This document shows, one piece after another, positions 1 through 7,741 of a DNA stretch of 64,000 bases (positions are counted from its first letter, which is position 1; each line of letters begins with the position of its first letter). The translations under genes were made by a program, and so were the position numbers. This DNA comes from Leptospiraceae bacterium (GTDB lineage: Bacteria; Spirochaetota; Leptospiria; Leptospirales; Leptonemataceae), in NCBI GenBank assembly GCA_026418015.1, contig JAOACE010000008.1, forward strand, positions 310,001 to 374,000, given 5' to 3'. The notes under the pieces were generated by a model. The model ran no database searches. It had not been told where the DNA came from and saw nothing but the letters and a program-made list of their open reading frames with translations.

Positions 1-1
1 A

Positions 2-658
2 GCAGTCTTTTGGTCAATTGGAGAATTGATCAACAACGCAAATAAAGCCAACAATCGTTGGGCAATCTTAGAAAATGCATTATTCCAAAGAGTTATGAAG
101 GATTCCCCAGAACTAAATCCAGAAGATGTAAAAGAAGACATAGAATATGCAATAGAAAATAATCAATCTGATTTATTAAAAAAATATAATTTAGATAACA
201 TCGATTTAACTGCATCAATTCTAAATTTAATAGAAAAATATAAAACCAACTCTTTTGCACTATCAGAAAAATTTAATAAAAAAATTACGGTTACTTTAAG
301 AATTATTCCTAAAAATGAATTGAATTTTTTTTTAGTGAATGTTATCAATAATTCTCCCATCACAGTTATAGACAAACAACGTGTTGAATATAATTTAAAT
401 AAAATCAAAGAAGATTTAATAAATGCGAACAAAAATCCTTTCGAAACTGCCTTATCATTATACCAAAAAGAAGCAGATACTGCTGGCGGAGGATTCGGAG
501 CTGGCTTAAGAAGTATTGTATTATTCCTAAAATCGGGTTATGAACCTTTTGATGTAGAAATCATTTATACAAAATTGATTCAATATCGTTCCGCGATGAA
601 GAATACAATTTTTACTATTGAGATTCCTATACCCAAAAAGAAAAAGTTAAATCAATAG
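2..658 (+). CDS. GHKL (histidine-kinase-like) ATPase-fold protein, 5' end missing
   Basis: The frame is open to the first bases of the window, so the gene starts upstream; the first in-window start (TTG at 26) lies inside a conserved motif and is unlikely to be used. The opening residues read E-L-I-N-N-A-N-K-A-N, which matches the N-box of GHKL ATPases. Near the C-terminus GGGFGAGLRSIVLF resembles the G2 box (G-x-G-L). Between them, VINNSP stands where a D-x-G-x-G box would be expected, so the ATP-binding Asp and Gly are not obvious. I infer a degenerate or divergent GHKL domain, possibly the end of a signalling or anti-sigma-type protein. No partner gene is visible. The fold is moderately supported; the function is unknown. 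Confidence 0.5.
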   Translation, partial: AVFWSIGELINNANKANNRWAILENALFQRVMKDSPELNPEDVKEDIEYAIENNQSDLLKKYNLDNIDLTASILNLIEKYKTNSFALSEKFNKKITVTLRIIPKNELNFFLVNVINNSPITVIDKQRVEYNLNKIKEDLINANKNPFETALSLYQKEADTAGGGFGAGLRSIVLFLKSGYEPFDVEIIYTKLIQYRSAMKNTIFTIEIPIPKKKKLNQ

Positions 659-686
659 AATATTTTTTTATAAAATTTTTTAATAA

Positions 687-1139
687 TTATTCCAATCCTC
701 TTAAACCTAATTTTTTACATAATTTATAGAATGTTTCCACTTCTTTTTTGTTAAAAACAGAAAATTCTTTTTTAATGTCTTCTAAATGAATGGGAAACAG
801 TTCTTTTATAAGCTTTTCTCCTTCCGGTGTTAGATAAACTAATGTATTTCTTCTGTCTTTTTTGTTTGTTTCTCGTCTAATCAATCCTCTTTTTTCTAAA
901 TTTTCTAAAACTGTACAAATGTTAGAAGCAGATTTTAAGATCTTTTTAGAAACTGTTTTTTGATTCATTGGACCTAAAAAATAAAGAGCTTCTAATACTC
1001 CAAATTGACTAAACGTTAACCGTTCTTTTGTTAATAAATCCGAAAGTCTTTCTAGAACGGAATTATAAGCTCTTAAAAAAGCGATATAAGCATTCAGGAT
1101 TAATTTTTCTTCTTCTGTTCCAGGATATTTAGTTGGCAT
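687..1139 (-). CDS. MarR-family transcriptional regulator
   Basis: A 150-residue protein of the usual MarR length. The central winged helix-turn-helix includes LTFSQFGVLEALYFLGP and the wing signature DRRNTLVYLTPEGEKL, both typical of the family. MarR proteins are dimeric DNA-binding repressors or activators that often respond to phenolics, oxidants or organic acids; the ligand cannot be read here. The gene lies directly downstream of doxX on the same strand, 55 bases away, and a perfect 13-bp inverted repeat sits 15 bases before its ATG. A larger palindrome overlaps the region before doxX, so autoregulation of a doxX-marR operon is likely. No clear Shine-Dalgarno precedes the ATG at 1139. 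Confidence 0.88.
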   Translation of the reverse strand: MPTKYPGTEEEKLILNAYIAFLRAYNSVLERLSDLLTKERLTFSQFGVLEALYFLGPMNQKTVSKKILKSASNICTVLENLEKRGLIRRETNKKDRRNTLVYLTPEGEKLIKELFPIHLEDIKKEFSVFNKKEVETFYKLCKKLGLRGLE

Positions 1140-1154
1140 ATTAAACCAATTTTT

Positions 1155-1184
1155 ATAAATGATGGACTAATGTCCATCATTTAT
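1155..1184. promoter_or_regulatory. Perfect 13-bp inverted repeat between doxX and marR
   Basis: Arms 1155-1167 (ATAAATGATGGAC) and 1172-1184 (GTCCATCATTTAT) are perfect reverse complements around a TAAT loop. On the minus strand the dyad is not followed by a T-run, so it is a poor intrinsic terminator. Its place 15 bases before the marR start suggests a MarR operator or an intercistronic RNA hairpin. It differs in sequence from the palindrome before doxX. Confidence 0.7.
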
Positions 1185-1194
1185 TTATGTAAAA

Positions 1195-1584
1195 TTATTT
1201 TATTTCTGCTTTAAGTGTAAATAAACTTTTAAAATACTCTCGATAAGTATATCCTAAAAAGATCATCAATAGAACTAAAACAATGGCTATGGGGAGACCA
1301 TTTGGATCCAAAAAAAGATGAAATAAAAAAATATTGATAACAATTGGCGACAAAATTACCAATGCCAATGGAACATAAATACCCGCTAATAGTAAAGCTC
1401 CGCTAATTGTTTCAAATGTCTTTAAAAAAGGAAAAAAATATCCTGAACTTGCAAGTCCCATCATAAACTTTGCTACTTCTTCTCCCATTGGTGGTTGGGG
1501 AATAAAATGAAAAAATCCATTCAAACCCATAACAAAAAAAATCAACCCTAATAAAATTCTAACAATCAATGTTGCTATCTTCAT
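1195..1584 (-). CDS. DoxX-family membrane protein
   Basis: A 129-residue, very hydrophobic protein with four predicted membrane helices. The N-terminus IVRILLGLIFFVMGLNGFFHF and the following P-P-M-G pattern match DoxX/DoxD-like proteins, which are small inner-membrane proteins variously linked to redox or thiosulfate metabolism. The biochemical role of most members is not established. It is first in a two-gene unit with the MarR regulator and has a good Shine-Dalgarno (minus-strand AGGAGGAAATTT just before the ATG). The 38-bp palindrome immediately upstream suggests tight repression by the neighbouring MarR protein. Confidence 0.8.
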   Translation of the reverse strand: MKIATLIVRILLGLIFFVMGLNGFFHFIPQPPMGEEVAKFMMGLASSGYFFPFLKTFETISGALLLAGIYVPLALVILSPIVINIFLFHLFLDPNGLPIAIVLVLLMIFLGYTYREYFKSLFTLKAEIK

Positions 1585-1597
1585 AAATTTCCTCCTG

Positions 1598-1635
1598 AAA
1601 TTAATTCAATATTTAATTAAATATCGAATTAATTT
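1598..1635. promoter_or_regulatory. 38-bp near-perfect palindrome upstream of doxX (candidate MarR operator)
   Basis: The core 1609-1624 (ATATTTAATTAAATAT) is a perfect palindrome. It is flanked by one mismatched pair (A1608/C1625) and then by perfect 10-bp arms, 1598-1607 (AAATTAATTC) and 1626-1635 (GAATTAATTT). The dyad ends 14 bases before the doxX start codon, so it covers the likely promoter and mRNA start. The symmetric TTTAATTAAA core flanked by GAATT half-sites is what a dimeric MarR protein would bind. Confidence 0.72.
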
Positions 1636-1662
1636 TCGACTACAAAAATTTATAAAATTTTG

Positions 1663-3252
1663 TTATTTTTTGACGTTGGAATTCGATAATTGAGGAGGCA
1701 TTGTGGAATCATCTACGTTTTTATTCATAAAAATTAAATATAAGCGATTGAGCATTTTTTCTGTTGCTTTTACAGCAGCCAATATCTGATCACTATCTAC
1801 ACCAACTGTTCGAAAAATAGTACCGTCGAAGGGACTTTTCCAAGTGATAATTGTTTCTACTAATGCATCGGTTTTTCCGCCAGGTGGTATACGAACTTCG
1901 TAATCTACTAATTCTGCTATATGCATCTTGTTTTTCTCTGCAATTTTTCTTAATGCATTCATAAAGGCATCGTATCCACCATCTCCGGTTGCTTCTTCTG
2001 TATAGTCATCTTCTACATAGGTCAATGTTAATCGAGCAATTGGGTTTGTATTCAATTTGGTGATAATTTCTACATCTTTAACGCGAATATAGATGACTTG
2101 AATTCCACCGAAGAGATCTTCTATTAAGAATGGTAAATCATCAATTGTAACAGTTGCTTTTTTTTCGCCTAGCTCTTTAATTCTTTCCAAAAGAATTTGT
2201 TCTTTGTCTGGTGGAAGTTCAATACCTAAAGCTTTTAAGTTGTTAGAAATCGATGCTTTACCTGCCAATTTTCCTAAAGAATAATAACGTTGTCTTCCAA
2301 AACGTTCAGGCAAGATCGGATTCGCGTATAAATTATGCTTTTTATCCCCATCTGCATGGATACCAGCTGTTTGTGTAAATACATCTTGACCAACGATGGG
2401 ATGGTTTGCTGCAACCCGCTTTCTACTGAATGTTTCAACTAAGCGAGAAGCATCTGTAATCGCTTTTTCGTTAATACTGGTTTGAACTCTTAATTTATCG
2501 TGTAAAGCTGTAACTACCGCTTCTAAGGGAGCATTCCCTGCTCTTTCTCCCATACCATTGACAGCCACATGAACACCCTTAGCACCTGCCTTAACAGCAG
2601 CTAAACAGTTGGCTGTTGCTAAATCATAATCATTATGTCCGTGGAAATCTATTTCTAAATTTGGAAATAAATCCAATGCCCAACTAATTCCTGCTTTTAC
2701 TTCGTCAGGTTCCAGAATACCTAAGGTATCGGGGAACATAAATCTATCTATGGGCATCTGAACTAAGTGAGTTAACATTTCTTTTACATAATCACGTGAA
2801 TATAAAAATCCACCGGACCAATCTTCTAAATAAACATGGACGATAAAATTTCTGTCTTTTGCATATTGAATGGTTTTTTCTATATCTTTAATGTGTTCCG
2901 ATAAGGTTTTTCCTAGCTGATATTCACAATGTTTTTTAGAGCCCTTTGTTAAAAGGTTGATTACCCTACCACCTGCACTCTCTATCCAATCAACACTTGC
3001 GTTAAAATCAACAAAACCTAAAATCTCTACTCGATCTCTATATCCTTTAGAATTTGCCCAATCGAAGATTTCTTTTACGGTTTCGAACTCTCCTTTGGAT
3101 ACCCTTGCACTAGCAATTTCGATCCGATCGACTTTTAATTTGTCCAATAAGAATTTTGCAATTTGTAATTTTTCGAATTTTGAATAAGAAACACCATCCG
3201 TTTGTTCCCCATCTCTTAGTGTGGTATCCATGATTTCTATATAATTATGCAT
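1663..3252 (-). CDS. cimA: (R)-citramalate synthase, Leptospira type
   Basis: This enzyme condenses pyruvate with acetyl-CoA to (R)-citramalate, the first step of the threonine-independent (pyruvate) route to isoleucine. The 529-residue protein has a DRE-TIM metallolyase barrel with the catalytic DTTLRDGEQ at residues 9-17 and the metal-binding HGHND at 204-208. It has ERAGNAPLEA, GIHADGDKKHNLYANP, and a C-terminal LeuA-type regulatory domain with GDGGYDAFMNAL and VRIPPGGKTDALVET. The barrel and linker closely follow the leptospiral CimA I recall, rather than 2-isopropylmalate synthase. The start ATG has the Shine-Dalgarno AGAGGA seven bases before it. Isoleucine feedback is known for the family but cannot be read from sequence alone. 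Confidence 0.9.
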   Translation of the reverse strand: MHNYIEIMDTTLRDGEQTDGVSYSKFEKLQIAKFLLDKLKVDRIEIASARVSKGEFETVKEIFDWANSKGYRDRVEILGFVDFNASVDWIESAGGRVINLLTKGSKKHCEYQLGKTLSEHIKDIEKTIQYAKDRNFIVHVYLEDWSGGFLYSRDYVKEMLTHLVQMPIDRFMFPDTLGILEPDEVKAGISWALDLFPNLEIDFHGHNDYDLATANCLAAVKAGAKGVHVAVNGMGERAGNAPLEAVVTALHDKLRVQTSINEKAITDASRLVETFSRKRVAANHPIVGQDVFTQTAGIHADGDKKHNLYANPILPERFGRQRYYSLGKLAGKASISNNLKALGIELPPDKEQILLERIKELGEKKATVTIDDLPFLIEDLFGGIQVIYIRVKDVEIITKLNTNPIARLTLTYVEDDYTEEATGDGGYDAFMNALRKIAEKNKMHIAELVDYEVRIPPGGKTDALVETIITWKSPFDGTIFRTVGVDSDQILAAVKATEKMLNRLYLIFMNKNVDDSTMPPQLSNSNVKK

Positions 3253-3320
3253 AAGAATTCCTCTTTATTTTACAATTTAATCAGAATGAATCAAAAAAAC
3301 AATCAATTTTCTAAAAAATT

Positions 3321-4571
3321 TTATTCTGAATCAATATTATACAAAAAAAATCCAGACTTTAATTTGGGTTCAAACCAAGTAGATTTAGGAGGCATAACTT
3401 GCCCAGCATCTGCTACTTTAAATAAAGCATCGATTGGTGTAGGATGTAAAGAAAAAGCAACCTTCCACTTACCAGAATCTACCAATTTTTTTAATTCTTC
3501 TTCTCCTTTTATGCCACCAACAAAATGAATTCTTTCGGATGTGCGAGGATCTTTTATCCCCAAAATGGGATCAAGCACGTAGTCTTGTAAATAGCTAACA
3601 TCTAAATTCTCTACTTCTCCCTTTCTTAAATAAGGCTCTTTTAGTTTTAAATGATACCATTCTCCCTCTAAATAAAGATGAAATTCATGTACACTAAGAT
3701 TGGATTTTCCTTTGTTTACAAGAAATTTTTCTTTGATTTTTTCTAGAAATTGTTCGGAAGTATAAGAATTTAAATCTTTTACTACGCGATTATAAGGCAA
3801 GATTTTGAGTTGCTGCGATGGAAATGTAACACTTAGAAAATAATTGTAAGGTTTTTCGGGATGATAGTTTTTATCTTGTTCTTTTCTTTTTAAACCTGCT
3901 CGAACTGTCGATGCTGTCCGATGATGTCCATCTGCAATATAAATAGAAGGCAAATGAGAAAAATGTTTTATAATAAAATCTATCTCTTCTTTTTTAGAAA
4001 TTCTAAAAATTCTATGGACAATTTGATTTTCGTCCTCTACATCGTACAATAAATTTTGTTTATCCATTACAAAACGATTGATAAAATCTTCTAGTTCTTT
4101 GGATTCTTGAGACTTAAAGGCAAAAAAAACAGGTTCGCAATTAAAACCAGTAATATCTATATGTCTAAACCTATCTTCTTCTTTTTCTGGTCGCGTAAAT
4201 TCATGCTTTTTGATTTTATTGTTAATATAATCGTCGATATGAGTTAACCCTACAATTCCCGATTGTATATGATTTTTCCATTGTTGTTGATAGATAAAAA
4301 ATACCTCTTGATTTTCTTGAAGAAAATATCCTTTTTTTATAAAATTTAACAAATTTTCTTTTGCTTTTTGATAAATAGCATCTGAATAAGGATCTACATT
4401 CTCGGGAAAATCAACTTCAGAACGGATAATATGAATAAACGAACGTTCTCCTTTTTTTTGTGCAATTTGTCTTGATTCTTCTGTATCGATTACATCATAA
4501 GGTGGACAAATGATTTCCTCTACATACTGTTTGTTTGGTACGTATGCGCGAAATGGTTTGATTCTTACCAT
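3321..4571 (-). CDS. DUF1015 family protein (HTH-like/SerK-type)
   Basis: About 416 residues. The N-terminus VRIKPFRAYVPN followed by CPPYDVIDTEE, and the central YIADGHHRTAST, are hallmark motifs of DUF1015. Some archaeal members of this superfamily are ADP- or ATP-dependent serine kinases, and the GHHR segment is the conserved phosphate-handling region; in bacteria the role is not settled. The C-terminal motif MPPKSTWFEPKLKSGFF is also conserved in DUF1015. I chose ATG 4571 because AAGGTGA lies nine bases upstream; a GTG at 4580 would add three residues. It follows the VOC gene almost without a gap, so the two are likely co-transcribed. Confidence 0.85.
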   Translation of the reverse strand: MVRIKPFRAYVPNKQYVEEIICPPYDVIDTEESRQIAQKKGERSFIHIIRSEVDFPENVDPYSDAIYQKAKENLLNFIKKGYFLQENQEVFFIYQQQWKNHIQSGIVGLTHIDDYINNKIKKHEFTRPEKEEDRFRHIDITGFNCEPVFFAFKSQESKELEDFINRFVMDKQNLLYDVEDENQIVHRIFRISKKEEIDFIIKHFSHLPSIYIADGHHRTASTVRAGLKRKEQDKNYHPEKPYNYFLSVTFPSQQLKILPYNRVVKDLNSYTSEQFLEKIKEKFLVNKGKSNLSVHEFHLYLEGEWYHLKLKEPYLRKGEVENLDVSYLQDYVLDPILGIKDPRTSERIHFVGGIKGEEELKKLVDSGKWKVAFSLHPTPIDALFKVADAGQVMPPKSTWFEPKLKSGFFLYNIDSE

Positions 4572-4581
4572 AACATTCACC

Positions 4582-5043
4582 TTATTTTAATGCATTAATA
4601 ACATCTTCTGGTGCTTGAACTAATTCAATCAACACGCCTTCGCCAGAAAAAGGAAATTCTTCGTTAGATTTTGGATGAATGAATGCTACTTTATGTCCAC
4701 TTGCCCCTACTCGAATACCACCTGGTGCAAAACGAACCCCTTGTTTGGTTAACCATTCCACTGCAACTTCGATATTATCCACCCATAGACCAATATGGTT
4801 TAAAGGAGGAACATGAACCTTAGGACTTTTTTCTGGATCTAACGGTTGCATAATATCTACTTCTACTGCATAAGGATCTTTTCCTAATTTAAGGATATCT
4901 TCGTCTACGTTTTCTCTTTCGCTTTTAAAAGTTCCCACTATCGACAGACCTAATAAGTCTACCCAAAATTTTTTTAATTTTTCTTTGTCTAAACCACCAA
5001 TTGCAATTTGCTGAATTCCAAGAATCTTAAAAGGCCTTTCCAT
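4582..5043 (-). CDS. VOC-superfamily (glyoxalase/epimerase-like) protein
   Basis: A 153-residue protein with the two beta-alpha-beta-beta-beta modules of the vicinal oxygen chelate fold. [18 protein letters not shown] opens module one, and [20 protein letters not shown] opens module two. The His in NHIG and the Glu in LIELVQ are likely metal ligands, whereas the usual first-module His is replaced by Gln. It resembles lactoylglutathione lyase and epimerase-type members but the substrate cannot be assigned. It is divergent from speE across a 78-base gap and sits one base upstream of the DUF1015 reading frame. Confidence 0.75.
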   Translation of the reverse strand: MERPFKILGIQQIAIGGLDKEKLKKFWVDLLGLSIVGTFKSERENVDEDILKLGKDPYAVEVDIMQPLDPEKSPKVHVPPLNHIGLWVDNIEVAVEWLTKQGVRFAPGGIRVGASGHKVAFIHPKSNEEFPFSGEGVLIELVQAPEDVINALK

Positions 5044-5121
5044 AAGGACAAAGTTTTGTCTTTACTTGTATTGTCGCTTCATTTTTTTATACATTTTAAA
5101 TCTAAAAAAGGAGCAATTAAT

Positions 5122-5988
5122 ATGACAGAATGGTTTGTGGAAAAACTTAATTTAGCTCAACATATTAAAACTCAAGTTAGTATTAAGTCGAAACTCTACG
5201 AAGAAAAAAGTCCCTTTCAATCTATTAGTATATACGAAACTACGGGATTTGGAAGAATGTTAACACTAGATGATGTTATCATGTGCACAGAAAAAGATGA
5301 ATTTGGCTATCACGAAATGATTGCTCATGTTCCTTTGTTTGCTCACAATCACCCAGAAAAAGTATTAGTAATCGGTGGTGGTGATGGAGGAACTGTTAGA
5401 GAAATTGTAAAACATAAAACTGTTAAGCATGTTGTAATGTGCGAAATTGACGAAAGGGTTGTAGAAGTCTCTAAAAAATATTTACCTACAATGTCTTGCG
5501 AATTGAACAATCCCAAAGTAAGCTTAGTATTTAAAGATGGCTTTCAATGGGTAAAAGAACATAAAAATGAATACGATGTTATCATTGTAGATTCTAGCGA
5601 TCCTGTTGGGCCAGCAGAAGTATTGTTTAAAGAAGAATTTATCAAATATTGTTATGAATCCTTAAAAGAAAATGGTATATTAGTAAATCAAGCAGAACAT
5701 ATGTTGATGTTTACAGATATCATTAAAGAATTGATTCAACACGGAAAAAAATATTTTCCTATTCAATATTATTATAATACATTAGTTCCCACATATCCTG
5801 GCGGATTTATTGGTTTTACTTTTTTTTCTAAACGATTTAGTCCATTCGAAAACTTAGATCAAAGAATTCGAGAAGAAAACATCGAAAATTGGAATTTACA
5901 ATATTATACAAAAGAAATGCATAAAGCTGCATTTGTGCTTCCTAATGCAGTTCAGAAAGCGTTAGAAATTCCAAAAATAAATTTATAA
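5122..5988 (+). CDS. speE: Spermidine synthase (polyamine aminopropyltransferase)
   Basis: Transfers the aminopropyl group of decarboxylated S-adenosylmethionine to putrescine to give spermidine. The 288-residue protein has the usual family length. It shows the N-terminal beta domain (MTEWFVEKL, TGFGRMLTLDDVIM), the nucleotide-binding VLVIGGGDGGTVREI, MCEIDERVVE, the catalytic-loop IIVDSSDPVGPAEVLF, and the closing YYNTLVPTYPGGFIGF. The start at ATG 5122 is set by a strong AAAAGGAG eleven bases upstream; an open frame further upstream is not coding. No speA, speB or speD is in the window. A hairpin at 5997-6018 closes the transcript. Confidence 0.93.
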   Translation: MTEWFVEKLNLAQHIKTQVSIKSKLYEEKSPFQSISIYETTGFGRMLTLDDVIMCTEKDEFGYHEMIAHVPLFAHNHPEKVLVIGGGDGGTVREIVKHKTVKHVVMCEIDERVVEVSKKYLPTMSCELNNPKVSLVFKDGFQWVKEHKNEYDVIIVDSSDPVGPAEVLFKEEFIKYCYESLKENGILVNQAEHMLMFTDIIKELIQHGKKYFPIQYYYNTLVPTYPGGFIGFTFFSKRFSPFENLDQRIREENIENWNLQYYTKEMHKAAFVLPNAVQKALEIPKINL

Positions 5989-5996
5989 TATTTTTT

Positions 5997-6029
5997 AACG
6001 TTCTCTTACGAGAGCGTTTATTTTCTTAT
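5997..6029 (+). terminator. Intrinsic terminator after speE
   Basis: A nine-base-pair stem with one G-T pair (AACGTTCTC at 5997-6005 and GAGAGCGTT at 6010-6018) closes a TTAC loop. It is followed by the T-rich tract TATTTTCTT. It lies eight bases after the speE stop and touches the stop of the convergent prmC gene, so it mainly serves the plus strand. Confidence 0.7.
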
Positions 6030-6872
6030 TATAAGAAAGCGATCCAATGCTTGGTAATCTTTTTCTATGCGATAAGATTCGAAATTCATTTGATTTAAAA
6101 TTTCTATTTGTATTGGCAAAAGCGTTGGTGAACTTTCTAATAATACAAAACCATTTTTATTCAGTAATTTATAGCAATGATTAAAAAACTGTTCGTAGAA
6201 TTGATAGGGATTTTCTACCAATAATGCAATCTTAGGTTCATAAAATAAATCTTTTTCTAAGTTCAAATATTCGTTTGGTAATACATAAGGAGGATTGCTA
6301 ATGATAAAATCAAATTTATAATTTATTTTATAAATTTCGTTTAAAAAATCTATCTTTTGAAATTCTAGAATTTTTTGTTTATCCAGACTTAACAATTGTT
6401 TTTTGTTGAAGTTTGCTATTTTGATTGCATTTTCGGAAATATCAATTCCCAAAAAATAATGAATATTCTCTGTATGGTTTAGAATACTTATGGGAATGCA
6501 TCCTGAACCTGTTCCAACATCTAAACAAAATAATTCTTTTTTATTTTGGATTTCTTTTAAAAATATTTCTACCAGAAGTTCTGTTTCTGGTCTTGGTATT
6601 AAGACAGATTCATTTACATAAAAAGATAGAGAATAAAATTCTTTTCGGGAAAATAAATAAGCTATGGGAACATGTTGATTCCTTTTTTGGAGAATTTGGA
6701 TCAAACGATTCCATTGGGCTGAATCTATTTTAATTTCTGAGTTTAAAAGAAAATCTTTATCGCTTAAAGAAAAAAAAAGTTTTAAAATATAATACACCTC
6801 GTTTCTAGGATGATCAAAATTGGTTAATCGATGGGATAAACAACTCCAAAGTTTATGTAATTGAAACTTCAT
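6018..6872 (-). CDS. prmC: Peptide chain release factor N5-glutamine methyltransferase
   Basis: Methylates the Gln of the GGQ loop in release factors RF1 and RF2, using S-adenosylmethionine. The 284-residue protein has an N-terminal helical substrate-recognition domain with PIAYLFSRKEFYSLSF, and RPETELLVE. The Rossmann methyltransferase domain carries LDVGTGSGCI at about 117-126 and the signature NPPY at 193-196. Length and motif order are those of PrmC/HemK. Its ATG overlaps the TGA of the upstream gene by four bases, which indicates translational coupling in the guaA-SAM hydrolase-prmC operon. No release factor gene is adjacent in the window. Confidence 0.92.
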   Translation of the reverse strand: MKFQLHKLWSCLSHRLTNFDHPRNEVYYILKLFFSLSDKDFLLNSEIKIDSAQWNRLIQILQKRNQHVPIAYLFSRKEFYSLSFYVNESVLIPRPETELLVEIFLKEIQNKKELFCLDVGTGSGCIPISILNHTENIHYFLGIDISENAIKIANFNKKQLLSLDKQKILEFQKIDFLNEIYKINYKFDFIISNPPYVLPNEYLNLEKDLFYEPKIALLVENPYQFYEQFFNHCYKLLNKNGFVLLESSPTLLPIQIEILNQMNFESYRIEKDYQALDRFLIIRK

Positions 6873-7741
6873 CCAAGATATTCTAACAATACATCAAACC
6901 TTTTGATTCTTTCCCAATCTTTCCATTCTAAGAATGCACTATGTTGATTTTTTGCTATTTCGATAAACCCGAATGATCCAACATAAAACAAAAAATCATT
7001 GCTTTCTTTATGCCCAAAGGTTTTAGATAAACTGTTGATTTCTAGAATCATTCGCTCTCCTTCGAAGATTTTTAAACGAATCTTTTTACTTTGGTTTACA
7101 TCGAATGTATTGAAATATAAATTTGTAAATAGATTTCCGAAATGATCATAATACACAATTTTTCCTTTAAATTGTTTGGAATGATTGAAATCTACGTATT
7201 CTGGTACAGGAACATTTTCGTTTAAGTGAATATATTTAATTTTATTCGTAAATTTTTTTAATAGAAAAGGATTTTTAGAAATTAAACCAGTAGCCGGTGC
7301 AAAAATATCTCTACCATGAAATGTGCTACTTATATTGTATTCTAACCGATAATTTTTTAGTTGATCTAAATAGATTTCTTTGAGTTTTATAGGCAAAATT
7401 TCATAATATTCGATTTTTGCTTTGAATTTAGGATCACGAATTAGAACAGAAACTAACCCATTATCCGGTAAGATCAAAAAAGATTTTTGGATTTTAACAA
7501 TAAGCGGTTTTCTTTCTGTACCTACACCTGGATCCACTACCATACAAATAATAAAAGGATTTTCTAAATTTTTGTAGCAATAATACAAAAACCAAGAAGC
7601 ATATTCAATATCATAAGGAATCAGTTCATGCGATAAATCAATTATCTTCGACTTTGGGTTTATTATACTAATCCTACTTTTTAGAATTCCCACATAAGGA
7701 TCGCGACTTCCAAAATCTGTCAAAAGATATACTATTCCCAT
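6869..7741 (-). CDS. SAM hydroxide adenosyltransferase (DUF62 family)
   Basis: A 290-residue member of the DUF62/chlorinase-fluorinase fold. Characterised housekeeping members hydrolyse S-adenosylmethionine to adenosine and methionine. Visible conserved segments are LLTDFGSRDPYVG at the N-terminus, VVDPGVGTERKPL, LPDNGLVSVL, STFHGRDIFAPATG and YYDHFGNLFTN. The Asp of TDFG and the D-x-x-V-G pattern bind adenosine in the family. The FHGRD motif fits the hydrolase rather than a halogenase. It overlaps the end of guaA by ten bases and the start of prmC by four, so all three are translated from one message. The physiological reason for this enzyme is not settled. Confidence 0.85.
   Translation of the reverse strand: MGIVYLLTDFGSRDPYVGILKSRISIINPKSKIIDLSHELIPYDIEYASWFLYYCYKNLENPFIICMVVDPGVGTERKPLIVKIQKSFLILPDNGLVSVLIRDPKFKAKIEYYEILPIKLKEIYLDQLKNYRLEYNISSTFHGRDIFAPATGLISKNPFLLKKFTNKIKYIHLNENVPVPEYVDFNHSKQFKGKIVYYDHFGNLFTNLYFNTFDVNQSKKIRLKIFEGERMILEINSLSKTFGHKESNDFLFYVGSFGFIEIAKNQHSAFLEWKDWERIKRFDVLLEYLG

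Noticed and set aside
5008-5121. An upstream extension of speE.
   Set aside because: The strong Shine-Dalgarno and family start support ATG 5122; the extension overlaps the VOC gene start region.
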